A stretch of DNA of 64,000 nucleotides from Corynebacterium callunae DSM 20147 (GCF_000344785.1 NC_020506.1:2294001-2358000); one strand, 5' to 3'; counted from the stretch's first letter, positions 33,208-42,699 are shown. Notes: generated by a model not told the origin, from the sequence alone. Translations and numbers: made by a program.

Positions 33208-33296
33208 AACTCAGACAATATTAGTACATCTATCTTGCGCTTAAAAATCGACCCCCAGTTTCTTTCAACCAAGGCTCTTAGCTGCAGATATGGAAA

Positions 33297-33330
33297 AACC
33301 ATCACTCTGCAAATGTACCGAGTGATGGTT
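33297..33330 (-). terminator. actA terminator
   Basis: AACCATCACTC (33297-33307) pairs with GAGTGATGGTT (33320-33330). The minus strand ends in GGTTTTTCC, 17 bp after the CoA-transferase stop. Confidence 0.85.
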
Positions 33331-33346
33331 TCGACTCATGGAGGAA

Positions 33347-34855
33347 TTAGCCCTTCATGGAGCCGTTCTTCGCGAGGTTGATGTGGAAATCAAACGCGGT
33401 TGCAAGGTCATGAGGGGTCTGCATGAACTTGTTGTCGCCGGAGGTTGCGCGCTCGTAGTACTCCTCCAGCAGTGGGCGGTAATCAGGATGTGCCAAAGCA
33501 ATCATCTTGGAAACGCGCTCACGTGGAGCCAGACCACGCAGGTCAGCATAACCGTACTCAGAGATAACGACCATAACGTCGTGCTCGGTGTGGTCAATGT
33601 GGGAAGCGAAAGGAACGATCGCAGAGATTGCGCCGCCCTTTGCCTCTGAAGGGGTGATGAAGCTGGAGATGTAGCCGTTCCGGGTGAAGTCGCCGGAGCC
33701 ACCGATGCCGTTCATGACGCGGGAGCCGGAAACGTTGGTGGAGTTAACGTTGCCGTAGATATCAGCCTCGATAAGACCGTTGGTGGCAATGAGGCCGACG
33801 CGACGGATAACCTCTGGGTGGTTGGAGATCTGCTGTGGGCGCAGGATGATGGACTCGCGGTAGCGCTTAGCGTCGTTGTTCATCTTCTCTGCGTACTCAG
33901 GAGAGAGGGAGAAAGAGGTTGCAGAAGCAACGGTCATCTTGCCGGCGTCGATAAGGTCGACCATGCCATCCTGGATAACCTCGGTATAAGCCTGAATGTT
34001 CTCAAACTTGGACTCCAGCAGGCCTGCCATCACAGCGTTAGGCACGTTGCCCACGCCGGACTGCATGACATAACCATCGTAGGAAAGACGGCCAGCCGCA
34101 ACTTCACTTTCGAGGAAGTCAAGGAAGTTGCCCGCGATCTTCTGAGAGACCTCGTCGACAGGCTTAAATGGCGCGTTACGGTCTGGGGTGTTGGTCTCAA
34201 CAATTGCGACAACCTTGTCGGTGTCGAATTCAATGTACGTCTTACCAATGCGGTCACCTGGTTTGTTGATCGGCACAGCAATACGGTTTGGCAGTGCAGG
34301 TACAGACCAGATGTCGTGCATACCCTCGAGCTCTGCGGACTGCCAGGAGTTGACCTCGATGATGACCTTTTCGGCAGCGTTGAGGTACTCCACATTATTA
34401 CCAACGGAGGAAGAAGGAACTAGGTAGCCTTCTTCGGTGATGCGGGTTGCTTCAATAATGGCAACGTTAAGCTTGCCAAAGAAGCCTTCTTCAACCTGCT
34501 GACCAGAGTGGGAAAGGTGGATATCGGAGTATCCCATCTTGCCCTCGTTGATCTTGCTACGCATGATTGGATCAGAGGCATAAGGCATACGCCAGCGAAC
34601 TGCATCGGCTTCAGCCAAGACGCCATCGCAGTCAGGTGCGGTAGAGGCGCCAGTGAACAGGTCGATGGCGTAATCATTGCCCGCATTGTGTGCTTCTTTA
34701 GCGCGGTTTGCAATAGCGGTTGGCAAAGCCTTTGGGTAGCCAGCGCCGGTAAATCCTGACATGCCCACCTTGTCACCAGGGTTGACAAACTGTGCAGCCT
34801 CTTCAGCGGACATGATCTTGGAGCGCAGCTTCTCCGAAGCAATGCGATCAGACAT
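33347..34855 (-). CDS. actA: Succinyl-CoA:acetate CoA-transferase
   Basis: A 502-residue acetyl-CoA hydrolase/transferase family enzyme, matching C. glutamicum ActA (Cat). It transfers CoA between succinyl-CoA and acetate. Seen: PGDKVGMSGFTGAGYPKALP near the start, SGVGNVPNAVMAGL for the CoA site, and SRVMNGIGGSGDFTRNGYIS. It ends with EYGYADLRGLAPRERV, all typical of this family. GAGGAGG precedes the ATG. It has its own terminator. It shares succinyl-CoA with the sucCD products encoded 3 kb away. Confidence 0.93.
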   Translation of the reverse strand: MSDRIASEKLRSKIMSAEEAAQFVNPGDKVGMSGFTGAGYPKALPTAIANRAKEAHNAGNDYAIDLFTGASTAPDCDGVLAEADAVRWRMPYASDPIMRSKINEGKMGYSDIHLSHSGQQVEEGFFGKLNVAIIEATRITEEGYLVPSSSVGNNVEYLNAAEKVIIEVNSWQSAELEGMHDIWSVPALPNRIAVPINKPGDRIGKTYIEFDTDKVVAIVETNTPDRNAPFKPVDEVSQKIAGNFLDFLESEVAAGRLSYDGYVMQSGVGNVPNAVMAGLLESKFENIQAYTEVIQDGMVDLIDAGKMTVASATSFSLSPEYAEKMNNDAKRYRESIILRPQQISNHPEVIRRVGLIATNGLIEADIYGNVNSTNVSGSRVMNGIGGSGDFTRNGYISSFITPSEAKGGAISAIVPFASHIDHTEHDVMVVISEYGYADLRGLAPRERVSKMIALAHPDYRPLLEEYYERATSGDNKFMQTPHDLATAFDFHINLAKNGSMKG

Positions 34856-35268
34856 TCTTTACCTCCTCAGGTAGTTGGCTCTAGTCCAGCCCATAACACC
34901 ACCTTTAAAAGAAAGGCAGTAGTTTTCAGCGGTTTAAACCAACGGTCACGTTGATGTAGAGCACCTCAACCCCAGGACGTGCAGCATTGGCAGTAATCAA
35001 ATAGAAGATACGGCTAAGTCACGACTTGAAGGGTCTTATGATGTACCCCACTTTTAATATGTTGTGTCACCAGAATAAACCATTACGCGATGAAATGCCC
35101 GAATTCACCTGTTAGAGAGGTGTTTTGAGCAGTGCACATGCGTTTTTGGCACGTGGAGCCTATTTAAGGGCATAGGTGATCCGCATTGTCCCATATATAA
35201 AAGCGCGAATCTTTCACATACCTCATCGGGCATTTTGCCTTTAGCACAATGAGAGAGACAATAGTTAG
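34856..35268. other. Divergent promoter region of actA and dusB
   Basis: About 410 bp without a convincing gene. On the actA side are two ACCCC-type runs (AACCCCAGG about 34969-34977, TACCCCACT about 35044-35052) that could bind RamA. No terminator or RNA gene is visible. Promoter elements were not assigned with confidence. Confidence 0.45.
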
Positions 35269-36414
35269 GTGACTCTTAAGATCGGCCCCTTTGACCTCTC
35301 CTCCCCCGTGATCCTGGCTCCCATGGCCGGGGTCACTAACGTTGCGTTCCGCACCCTGTGCCGCGAACAAGAAATGCAGCGTACCGGGACGGTTTCTGGC
35401 CTTTATGTCTGTGAAATGGTGACCGCACGTGCCCTCGTGGAGCGCAATGAAAAAACCATGCACATGACCACTTTTGCACCTGATGAAAATCCTCGCAGCT
35501 TGCAGCTTTATACGACCGATCCCAAGTACACCTATGAAGCAGCGCGAATGATCGTCGAGGAAAACTTGGCCGATCATATTGATATGAACTTCGGCTGCCC
35601 CGTGCCAAAAGTAACTCGCCGCGGTGGCGGATCTGCGATCCCTTATAAGCGTCGACTCTTTGAGAACATCGTTTCTGCTGCCGTTAAAGCAACTGAGGGA
35701 ACTGATATTCCGGTAACCGTGAAGTTTCGCGTGGGTATTGATGATGAGCACCATACCCACCTGGATGCTGGCCGCATTGCCGTTGATGCAGGTGCCAAGT
35801 CCGTTGCTTTGCATGCCCGCACCGCAGCTCAGCGTTATTCCGGCGACGCTAATTGGGATGAGATCACTCGCCTCAAGGAGCACCTAGCTGATACTGGCAT
35901 TCCGGTACTGGGCAATGGCGATATTTTTGCTGCTGCCGATGCCACCCGCATGATGGAACAAACTGGCTGCGATGGTGTAGTTGTAGGCCGTGGCTGCTTG
36001 GGCCGCCCATGGCTTTTTGCAGAGCTTTCGGCAGCTGTACGCGGTGTGGAAATTCCTGCAGAACCTACCTTTGGCGAAGTTACTCGTATCATTTTGCGCC
36101 ATGCTGAGCTGTTGATGCAGCACGATGGCGAGACCAAAGGCCTGCGCGATTTGCGTAAGCATATGGGCTGGTACTTGCGCGGATTCCCAGTGGGTGGAGA
36201 TTTCCGCGCTAACCTGGCGCGCGTATCCACCTATCAGGAACTCGAAGGCTTACTGGCTCCTTGGGCTGACTCCACAGCACTAGCAGTCGATGCTGAAGGT
36301 GCTCGTGGACGCCAAGGCGCACCTGCAAAGGTAGCCCTTCCAGATGGTTGGTTGGATGATCCAGAGGATGCAACTGTGCCTGAAGGTGCAGAAATGGAAA
36401 ACTCCGGCGGCTAA
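35269..36414 (+). CDS. dusB: tRNA-dihydrouridine synthase B
   Basis: A 381-residue FMN enzyme that reduces uridine to dihydrouridine in tRNA. The TIM-barrel N-terminus is VILAPMAGVTNVAFRTL. Catalytic Cys110 is in DMNFGCPVPKVTRRGGGSA, and the FMN-binding ALHARTAAQRYSG and GNGDIFAAADA follow. The C-terminal helical tRNA-binding region contains LRKHMGWYLRGFP. The final 50 residues are acidic and less conserved. It starts with GTG and has no clear ribosome site. It is followed by phoU on the same strand. Confidence 0.94.
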   Translation: MTLKIGPFDLSSPVILAPMAGVTNVAFRTLCREQEMQRTGTVSGLYVCEMVTARALVERNEKTMHMTTFAPDENPRSLQLYTTDPKYTYEAARMIVEENLADHIDMNFGCPVPKVTRRGGGSAIPYKRRLFENIVSAAVKATEGTDIPVTVKFRVGIDDEHHTHLDAGRIAVDAGAKSVALHARTAAQRYSGDANWDEITRLKEHLADTGIPVLGNGDIFAAADATRMMEQTGCDGVVVGRGCLGRPWLFAELSAAVRGVEIPAEPTFGEVTRIILRHAELLMQHDGETKGLRDLRKHMGWYLRGFPVGGDFRANLARVSTYQELEGLLAPWADSTALAVDAEGARGRQGAPAKVALPDGWLDDPEDATVPEGAEMENSGG

Positions 36415-36509
36415 CTCCAATAGTGGGACTAGCCCCATTATTAGGTAATTCCATTACCACCTTTCCGTTGAGAGCGCGCAATGTCACAATCGCGCTTATA
36501 GTGAAATTC

Positions 36510-37259
36510 ATGCGCACTGCATATAGACAGCAATTGGACGAATTCGCACATGACCTCATCATTTTGTGCGATGTAACGAAGGACTGCATCACTAAGGCAA
36601 CGGATGCTTTGATGCGCACTTCCCTGGCTTCTGCCGAAGGTGCGCTTTCAAATGCTGACCAACTAGAAGAAGTACGCCTGCGTTGTGAATCCCAAGCTGT
36701 TGGTCTCTTAGCACTGGAAACGCCCGTGGCTCGCGATCTGCGCCAAGTAGTCTCCTCCATTTATATTGTGGAGGATTTCACTCGTATGGGTGCACTCGCC
36801 ATCCACATCGCCAATTCTGTGCGCCGCCGCTACCCAGACCCAGTGGTCCCTGATGATATGCAGGGGTTCATCAGGGAAATGGCGCGCTTGGTTAGCTCAA
36901 TGACTGATAGCATTCGGCAGATTCTGATTGACCCCAATCCCGATGTGGCTTTGGAGATGACGGCCAATGATGACGCTGTGGACGATCTCCACCAACATAT
37001 TATGCGAGTGCTCACTTCCCGCCCGTGGCCTTATAGCACACGCTCTGCAGTGGATGTAGCTCTGCTCTCGCGTTTCTATGAGCGCTATGCTGACCACACA
37101 GTCAATGTCGCAGCACGCATCATTTACCTCGCTACTGGTCTGCAGCCCGAGGAGTACATACGCAAGCGTGAGCAGAAGCAGATCGAAGCGGACGTTGAAA
37201 AGCGCTGGGCTGAACTGGAGCGACAGTTCCGCAATAGCAATAAAGACCGCGAGATTTAG
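36510..37259 (+). CDS. phoU: PhoU phosphate signalling regulator
   Basis: A 249-residue, all-helical protein made of two PhoU repeats. It couples the Pst transporter to phosphate signalling. Typical segments are MRTAYRQQLDEFAHDLI, ARDLRQVVSSIYIVEDFTRMG and the second-repeat FYERYADHTVNVAARIIYL. The open frame begins at 36423, but the ATG at 36510 gives the family N-terminus and lies 7 nt behind TATAGT, indicating a leaderless mRNA. Unlike in E. coli it is not in the pst operon; it converges on pstB from the other strand. Confidence 0.94.
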   Translation: MRTAYRQQLDEFAHDLIILCDVTKDCITKATDALMRTSLASAEGALSNADQLEEVRLRCESQAVGLLALETPVARDLRQVVSSIYIVEDFTRMGALAIHIANSVRRRYPDPVVPDDMQGFIREMARLVSSMTDSIRQILIDPNPDVALEMTANDDAVDDLHQHIMRVLTSRPWPYSTRSAVDVALLSRFYERYADHTVNVAARIIYLATGLQPEEYIRKREQKQIEADVEKRWAELERQFRNSNKDREI

Positions 37260-37260
37260 G

Positions 37261-37282
37261 CGTCGAAAAGCGCTTTTCGACG
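37261..37282. repeat. Perfect 22-bp palindrome, reference copy of a dispersed repeat
   Basis: CGTCGAAAAGC followed directly by its inverse GCTTTTCGACG. Whole or half copies also occur at 891-900, 5250-5262, 25904-25937, 27797-27814, 32105-32162 and 60137-60148, all between genes. Here it starts right after the phoU stop. Confidence 0.8.
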
Positions 37283-37296
37283 TGCCCCAGGTGCGC

Positions 37297-37340
37297 AAAA
37301 ACCGCCGCCCCAGCGTAAGTGCTGGGGCGGCGGTTTTTTT
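37297..37340. terminator. Bidirectional terminator between phoU and pstB
   Basis: A perfect 18-bp stem (37297-37314 with 37321-37338), with A-run before and T-run after, serves both convergent units. Confidence 0.9.
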
Positions 37341-37353
37341 GAGTTTTTAAAAC

Positions 37354-38127
37354 TTATCCGAAGCGGCCGGAGATGTAATCTTCGGTTTCCTTCTGATCTG
37401 GGTTCTCAAAGATCTTCTTGGTTGGTCCGATTTCGACCAAGCGACCTGGCTTGCCAGTGGCCTCCAAGGAGTAGAACGCAGTCTGATCGGACACGCGTGC
37501 AGCCTGCTGCATGTTGTGGGTAACGATCACGATGGTGAATTCTTCCTTGAGCTCGTGGATTAGGTCCTCAACAGCCAAGGTGGAGATTGGGTCTAGAGCG
37601 GAGCAAGGCTCATCCATGAGCAGAACTTCTGGTTCAACCGCAATTGCGCGAGCGATGCATAGACGCTGCTGCTGACCACCGGAGAGGCCTCCGCCTGGCT
37701 TGTCCAGACGATCCTTTACCTCTTCCCAGAGGTTTGCGCCACGCAAGGACTTCTCCGCGATTTCCTTGAGCTTCTTCTTGTTCTTCTCACCGGAGAGTCG
37801 CAGACCTGCAACCACGTTGTCCTCGATGGACATGGTTGGGAATGGGTTAGCCTTCTGGAAAACCATGCCGATGGTGTTACGAACGGCTACTGGGTCGATC
37901 TTGGAGCCATAGATGTTCTCGCCATCAAGCAGAATGTCACCCTTGACATAAGCACCTGGGGTGACCTCGTGCATGCGGTTGATGGAGCGTAGAACGGTGG
38001 ACTTACCGCAACCGGAAGGTCCGATGAAAGCGGTGACAGAACGTGCAGGTACTTCGAGGTTGACGTTCTGAACGGCGTGGAAATCGCCGTAGTAGATATT
38101 GACATCACTGAGCTTGAGCTTCGACAT
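37354..38127 (-). CDS. pstB: Phosphate ABC transporter ATPase
   Basis: The 257-residue ATP-hydrolysing subunit of the high-affinity phosphate importer. Walker [10 protein letters not shown] is near residue 33, the signature [14 protein letters not shown], Walker [13 protein letters not shown], and the switch region [15 protein letters not shown]. The QLYYG-like start is [25 protein letters not shown] precedes the ATG. It is last in pstSCAB. Confidence 0.96.
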   Translation of the reverse strand: MSKLKLSDVNIYYGDFHAVQNVNLEVPARSVTAFIGPSGCGKSTVLRSINRMHEVTPGAYVKGDILLDGENIYGSKIDPVAVRNTIGMVFQKANPFPTMSIEDNVVAGLRLSGEKNKKKLKEIAEKSLRGANLWEEVKDRLDKPGGGLSGGQQQRLCIARAIAVEPEVLLMDEPCSALDPISTLAVEDLIHELKEEFTIVIVTHNMQQAARVSDQTAFYSLEATGKPGRLVEIGPTKKIFENPDQKETEDYISGRFG

Positions 38128-38169
38128 CGCTGTGGATTCTCCTGTTGTTTTTCTTAAAAGATTTGTGGT

Positions 38170-39093
38170 TTATTGCTTGACTGAGAACTTGGCGGAAATG
38201 ATGCGTGCGCCGATGTTCAATACGGCGATGATGAGCACCAGGGTCAGTGCCGCGCCCCACAGCTTGTCCAGCGTTGCTGGAGCGGTACCGGCCTTGTACA
38301 TATCAAGCATCATCAGTGGCAAGGAAGCCTGTGGTCCAGCAAATGGGTTCCAGTTGATGGCCTGGGAGGAACCAACCAAGACTAGAACTGGTGCGGATTC
38401 ACCCATCACACGAGCAACTGCCAGCATGACACCGGTGACAATGCCGGAGAGTGCGGTTGGGAGCACGATCTTGGCGATGGTCTTCCACTTAGGAACACCC
38501 AATGCGTAAGAAGCTTCACGCAGGTCCTGTGGCACCACGCGCAGCATTTCTTCGGTGTTGCGGATGATAACCGGAACCATGAGGATAACCAGTGCCAAAG
38601 ACACTGCGAATCCGGAGCGCTCGAAGCCAAAGAGCACAATCCACATGGAGTAGACGAACAAAGCGGCAACGATGGAAGGAACACCGGTGAGGATGTCAAC
38701 CATGAAGGTGGTGATGCGACCCAAGCGGTTTCCATTGGAATACTCCACCAAGTAGATGGCGGTGAAGATACCGATTGGGATGGAGATTACAGAGGTGATC
38801 AGTGCCTGCATGAAGGTACCGATCATTGCGTGTGCAGCGCCGCCACCTGGCAGCATCAGCATGACGCCGGCCTGAGATTTTGTCCACCATTCGGCGGTCA
38901 GGGTTGGAGCCAGACCCTTGGAGATTACGGTCCACAGCACCCAAACCAAGGGAACTGCAGCCAAAGCCATCGCAAAGTAAATGATGACAGTAGCGAAAGT
39001 GTTTACGGACTTACGGCTAGAGGAGATATCAGAGAAGGCAGAGCTCTTCTTCAATGGCTCATCCATGCGCGGAGTGGCGATATTGTTAGTCAT
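38170..39093 (-). CDS. pstA: Phosphate ABC transporter permease PstA
   Basis: A 307-residue inner permease subunit with six helices. The MetI-type coupling loop is REASYALGVPKWKTIAKIVLPTALSGI near residue 205. A GVPSIVAALF stretch and the early MTNNIATPRMDEP cytoplasmic tail are also seen. It is 15 bp behind pstC and 42 bp ahead of pstB. Confidence 0.95.
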   Translation of the reverse strand: MTNNIATPRMDEPLKKSSAFSDISSSRKSVNTFATVIIYFAMALAAVPLVWVLWTVISKGLAPTLTAEWWTKSQAGVMLMLPGGGAAHAMIGTFMQALITSVISIPIGIFTAIYLVEYSNGNRLGRITTFMVDILTGVPSIVAALFVYSMWIVLFGFERSGFAVSLALVILMVPVIIRNTEEMLRVVPQDLREASYALGVPKWKTIAKIVLPTALSGIVTGVMLAVARVMGESAPVLVLVGSSQAINWNPFAGPQASLPLMMLDMYKAGTAPATLDKLWGAALTLVLIIAVLNIGARIISAKFSVKQ

Positions 39094-39108
39094 ATTCTTT
39101 GGCCTCTT

Positions 39109-40176
39109 CTACTTTCCGCGGTTAACCATGGCGCGAGCGCCAGCGTTGACGATAAAGGTGAGGGCGAACAGCACCAGACCAGCAGCGATATAAGCGCCTG
39201 CGCGGGTATTGTCATTGAACTCAGGTGCAGCGTTCGCGATGGCAGTTGCAAAGGTTGTACCGCCGTCGAAAAGTGAGAAGCGGAATGCCGAGGATGGGGA
39301 AACCACCATGTACAGTGCCATGGTCTCACCCAGTGCACGTCCTAGACCCAGCATTGCGCCGGAGACATAACCGGACATACCGAATGGCAACACGGTCATG
39401 CGGACAACTTCCCAGCGAGTAGCACCGAGGGCAAGAGCTGCCTCAACGTGGCCCTTTGGAGTCTGCACAAAAACCTCACGTGCAGTTGCAGCGATAACCG
39501 GCAAAATCATCACTGCCAGCACGATGCCACCGGTGAGCATGTTACGGCCGGTAGCAAAGGATGGGGAGTTTGCGTAGGTAGCAAAGAGGAAGAATCCGCC
39601 GCCCCAGCTGGAAACCCATTCATAAAAACCAGAAAGTGCTGGTCCGAGCACCTGCCAGCCCCAGAGGCCATAGACGATGGAAGGAACTGCGGCAAGCATG
39701 TCCACCATGTATCCAAGTGGCTTAACCAAGCGCTTTGGAGAGTAGTTAGACAAGAAGATTGCAATTCCAAGTGCAATTGGCATTGCAATAAGCAGCGCGA
39801 TTACTGAGATCAGCAAGGTTGCCGCAAGCAGATTTGGAATACCGAAGTACATTGCTTGAATGTTCCTGGTGTCCCAGGCTTCGGAATAAGTAAAGAATCC
39901 GCCAAAACCTTCTGCGTTGCGCATCAAGGCTGGGATGGCACGCCAGATAAGGAATGCTGCAATAGCCACAATAATGACGGAGATGATTGCTGCGGAAGCA
40001 GTGGACAGGAACTCGAAAATTCGGTCGCCGGGGCGCTTAACGCTTCCGCCACCTTCTGCGACGATTTTCTTGGAAGGCTTTGTCTGAGCGGAGTTAGCGT
40101 TTGTAGGCACGCTATGTGCTTCGACTTTGGATGAATCCAAGTCTCGCTGCTCCGTTACTGACTCATTACTGGCCAT
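39109..40176 (-). CDS. pstC: Phosphate ABC transporter permease PstC
   Basis: A 355-residue permease partner of PstA. About 65 polar N-terminal residues precede the first helix. The permease core includes MLAAVPSIVYGLWG and the coupling loop EAALALGATRWEVVRMTVLPFGMSGYVSGAMLG. The ATG at 40176 has AAGGAA upstream; an in-frame TTG 33 bp earlier is less likely. A strong hairpin separates it from pstS. Confidence 0.95.
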   Translation of the reverse strand: MASNESVTEQRDLDSSKVEAHSVPTNANSAQTKPSKKIVAEGGGSVKRPGDRIFEFLSTASAAIISVIIVAIAAFLIWRAIPALMRNAEGFGGFFTYSEAWDTRNIQAMYFGIPNLLAATLLISVIALLIAMPIALGIAIFLSNYSPKRLVKPLGYMVDMLAAVPSIVYGLWGWQVLGPALSGFYEWVSSWGGGFFLFATYANSPSFATGRNMLTGGIVLAVMILPVIAATAREVFVQTPKGHVEAALALGATRWEVVRMTVLPFGMSGYVSGAMLGLGRALGETMALYMVVSPSSAFRFSLFDGGTTFATAIANAAPEFNDNTRAGAYIAAGLVLFALTFIVNAGARAMVNRGK

Positions 40177-40230
40177 TTGTGGTTGATTCCTTAACTGGCG
40201 TGTTGTCAAAAAGCTTTAAGGGAAACCATA

Positions 40231-40264
40231 GGCGCCCTCCCCCAAATTGCGGGGAGAGGGCGCC
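40231..40264 (-). terminator. pstS-pstC intercistronic hairpin
   Basis: A GC-rich stem GGCGCCCTC...GAGGGCGCC with inner CCCC/GGGG pairs lies between the pstS stop and the pstC start. There is no T-run, so it probably trims or partly terminates the transcript. That would favour pstS over pstCAB. Confidence 0.65.
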
Positions 40265-40311
40265 CGAGGTCACAATGCACAATCTCTAGGAGATGATGCG
40301 TGCAGCGTTAA

Positions 40312-41442
40312 TTACTGAATTGCTTCAACAGCTGCAACAAGGCGGTCGTAGTGAGCGCCGGAAACTGGGATGTAGCCAAGAGCTGCAAGCTGATCATCCT
40401 GGGAGTTAAGTGCAACGGTCAGGAAGTCCTTAACCTGGTCGCGGGTGGTCTCGTCATAACCTGCGGAGCAGACGATCTCGTAGGTGGTCAGAACCAGTGG
40501 GTATGCGCCAGCTTCGTTCATCGCGAACAGAGCGTCGGTGTCGACAACCATGTTGTGGCCTTCGGTCTTGAAGGTCAAAGCGTCGAGTGCAACTCCAACG
40601 GAATCAGCGTTGAGCTCAACTGGGCCTGCACCGAAGTCAAGGTTAGCGATGCCCAGGCCAGCCTGGTTTGCGAAGCCAGCTTCAACGTAGGTGATGCCAC
40701 CCTCGATAGCTGCAGCCTCAGAAGCTACACCGTTGGAGCCCTGTGCGCCTGAACCAACTGCGGTTGGGAAGGACTGGCCTTCGGTCTCCCAGATGTCGGT
40801 AGCAGCGCCGAGGAACTTCTGGAAGTTGTCGGAGGTGCCGGACTCTTCAGAGCGGTAAAGAACGGAGATGTCCAGATCAGGAAGCTCGGTGCCCTCGTTC
40901 TGAGCGGCGATTGCTGCGTCGTTCCACTTGGTGATTTCACCCTTGAAGATCTTGGCAACGGTCTCGATGTCCAGGTTGATGGACTCTACGCCAGGAACGT
41001 TGTAGGCAACGGCAACTGGGCCGATAACGAAAGGCAGGTGCCAAGCTTCGTTGCCACCACAACGCTGTGCAGCTTCTGCAGCCTGGTCATCCTTCATTGC
41101 GGAGTCAGAGCCACCGAAGGCAACCTGACCTGCAACGAAGTTGGTACGACCGGAGCCGGAGCCGGACGCAGTGTAAGCGAGGGAAGCGCCCTCAACAGCC
41201 TCGGCGTACTTGATGCCGAAGTAGTCCATTGCAGACTGCTGAGAAGAAGCACCTTCTGCTACGAGCTGACCGGTGGTACCGGAAAGACCCTCAATAGCTG
41301 CGGCGTCGGTGCCACCCTCGGAGGAAGCGGAAGAAGAAGTAGCGGAGTCAGACTCGGTAGAGTCAGAGCAAGCAACCAATGCGAAGGAGCCTGCGGTTAC
41401 TGCGCCCACGAGGGCGATAGAGCGCTTAAGAGTGAGGTTCAC
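40312..41442 (-). CDS. pstS: Phosphate-binding lipoprotein
   Basis: The 376-residue extracytoplasmic receptor of the Pst importer. The signal peptide ends in the lipobox LVAC with Cys25 as the lipid-anchored residue, followed by a Ser/Asp/Glu-rich linker (about 26-50). Phosphate-site segments are AEGASSQQSAM, YTASGSGSGRTNF, FGGSDSAMKDD and YRSEESGTSDNF. A GTG start has AAAGG 8 nt upstream. It is the first gene of pstSCAB. A Pho-box-like direct repeat lies about 130-150 bp upstream. Confidence 0.95.
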   Translation of the reverse strand: MNLTLKRSIALVGAVTAGSFALVACSDSTESDSATSSSASSEGGTDAAAIEGLSGTTGQLVAEGASSQQSAMDYFGIKYAEAVEGASLAYTASGSGSGRTNFVAGQVAFGGSDSAMKDDQAAEAAQRCGGNEAWHLPFVIGPVAVAYNVPGVESINLDIETVAKIFKGEITKWNDAAIAAQNEGTELPDLDISVLYRSEESGTSDNFQKFLGAATDIWETEGQSFPTAVGSGAQGSNGVASEAAAIEGGITYVEAGFANQAGLGIANLDFGAGPVELNADSVGVALDALTFKTEGHNMVVDTDALFAMNEAGAYPLVLTTYEIVCSAGYDETTRDQVKDFLTVALNSQDDQLAALGYIPVSGAHYDRLVAAVEAIQ

Positions 41443-41573
41443 GGGGAAGCCTTTCCGGTGTAATTGTAGACATCGTTAGAGCAACTCCAAGATCTTTGAG
41501 GGGCTAGTTAAACCCTCGGGGTTGCTCACCAGAGAAAACCTAAGGCCTGGAAATGACTAACGAAGGCCGAATT

Positions 41574-41591
41574 GGTTAACACAGTGTGAAC
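41574..41591 (-). promoter_or_regulatory. Pho-box-like direct repeat upstream of pstS
   Basis: On the minus strand GTTCACA (41591-41585) is followed after CTGT by GTTAACC (41580-41574), an 11-bp periodic direct repeat. This resembles the GTTCACC-type PHO boxes bound by actinobacterial PhoP/PhoR regulators. The rest of 41443-41761 has no gene. Confidence 0.6.
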
Positions 41592-41761
41592 AATGGGAAA
41601 GCGTTTCAAGAATTATCTTGATTGATTACTCTCAATTTCATTAAGGAGAGACGCCCATCACCTTAAGCTGCAATTTAGGTCACTCCAATAAAATTTCCGT
41701 TATACTTATATACTCTTTTAAGCTTTTTCAGCTTTTTGCCATACTTTTAAAGGGCCTCGCC

Positions 41762-42640
41762 CTACTTTTCATAAACCACATGGCGTTCTACAACGGTGAA
41801 ACCAAGCTTTTCATAGGCACTAAGTGCTGGAGCATTGTCCGCTTCCACATACAAAATGATCTCCTTTGCACCTTGTGTCACCATATGATGCAAGCCCAAA
41901 CGCACTAGCGGATCTCCCAGACCTTGGCCACGGAAAGCAGCAGCCAGGCCCACCACATAAATCTCTTGCAAGGTGGCAGAGTGCTTTTTCACCCAGTGAA
42001 ATCCAGCTAGTTCTTCTCCCTGCCAAAGGAAAAGCACATCCTCATCGCGGTACCAACTTGCTTTTTGTGCCTGGTGTAAACGATGAATATCCCAGCCACC
42101 CTGTTCTGGATGCCAATCAAAAGCCTCGTTATTAGCTTGCAACCACTTTTCTTCTGCTTTTTCACGGGCAATTGGGGCGTTTGCCAAGGAACTGTGGCCA
42201 AATCCCGCTGGATCGGAATAAACAGCTGCTTTATTAAGGGCATTTCCTGAAATTTTCATAACCAAAAGCTCGCGGGTCTTTTTCATTCGCAAGCTGGCAG
42301 CCAATGCTTGAGCTGCATCTGTATTTCCATGTGCCCAAATGCTTGGGGTGGGGGTTGCGTCGATAAGCGCTTTACCGATGCCCTGCCGGCGCTGCGCCGG
42401 GTGCACTGCTAACTCACTACTTTCTCCGTCGGAGGCTGCTAAGCCGACTAACTTTCCACCAATATTGACCACAAAATGGCTGTGGCCAAGTCCCGGCTCC
42501 GCCAAACCCCGGACAAATTGTTCAGACAAAGGATCCACACCATCAACGGCCCTGACCTCTTGAAGCAACAAAAGTGCCTGTTCACGAAGGTCTCGATCCA
42601 ATGCAATGTGGGTTTGATTAATTAACTCAGAGGAATTCAT
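41762..42640 (-). CDS. mshD: Mycothiol synthase
   Basis: A 292-residue protein of two fused GNAT domains that acetylates Cys-GlcN-Ins in the last step of mycothiol synthesis. The first half has VHPAQRRQGIGKALID near residue 80. The second has VVGLAAAFRGQGLGDPLVRLGLHHM near 225 and ends with ALSAYEKLGFTVVERHVVY. The ATG is 6 nt behind TACCCT, compatible with a leaderless mRNA. It is monocistronic. It supplies the thiol used by the mycothiol-linked peroxidase mpx, also in this window. Confidence 0.94.
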   Translation of the reverse strand: MNSSELINQTHIALDRDLREQALLLLQEVRAVDGVDPLSEQFVRGLAEPGLGHSHFVVNIGGKLVGLAASDGESSELAVHPAQRRQGIGKALIDATPTPSIWAHGNTDAAQALAASLRMKKTRELLVMKISGNALNKAAVYSDPAGFGHSSLANAPIAREKAEEKWLQANNEAFDWHPEQGGWDIHRLHQAQKASWYRDEDVLFLWQGEELAGFHWVKKHSATLQEIYVVGLAAAFRGQGLGDPLVRLGLHHMVTQGAKEIILYVEADNAPALSAYEKLGFTVVERHVVYEK

Positions 42641-42699
42641 GGCCCCAGGGTAGCCCCAAACTTCATGTTCTTGCAGCCAAGTGCGGTAAAGATATAGGT

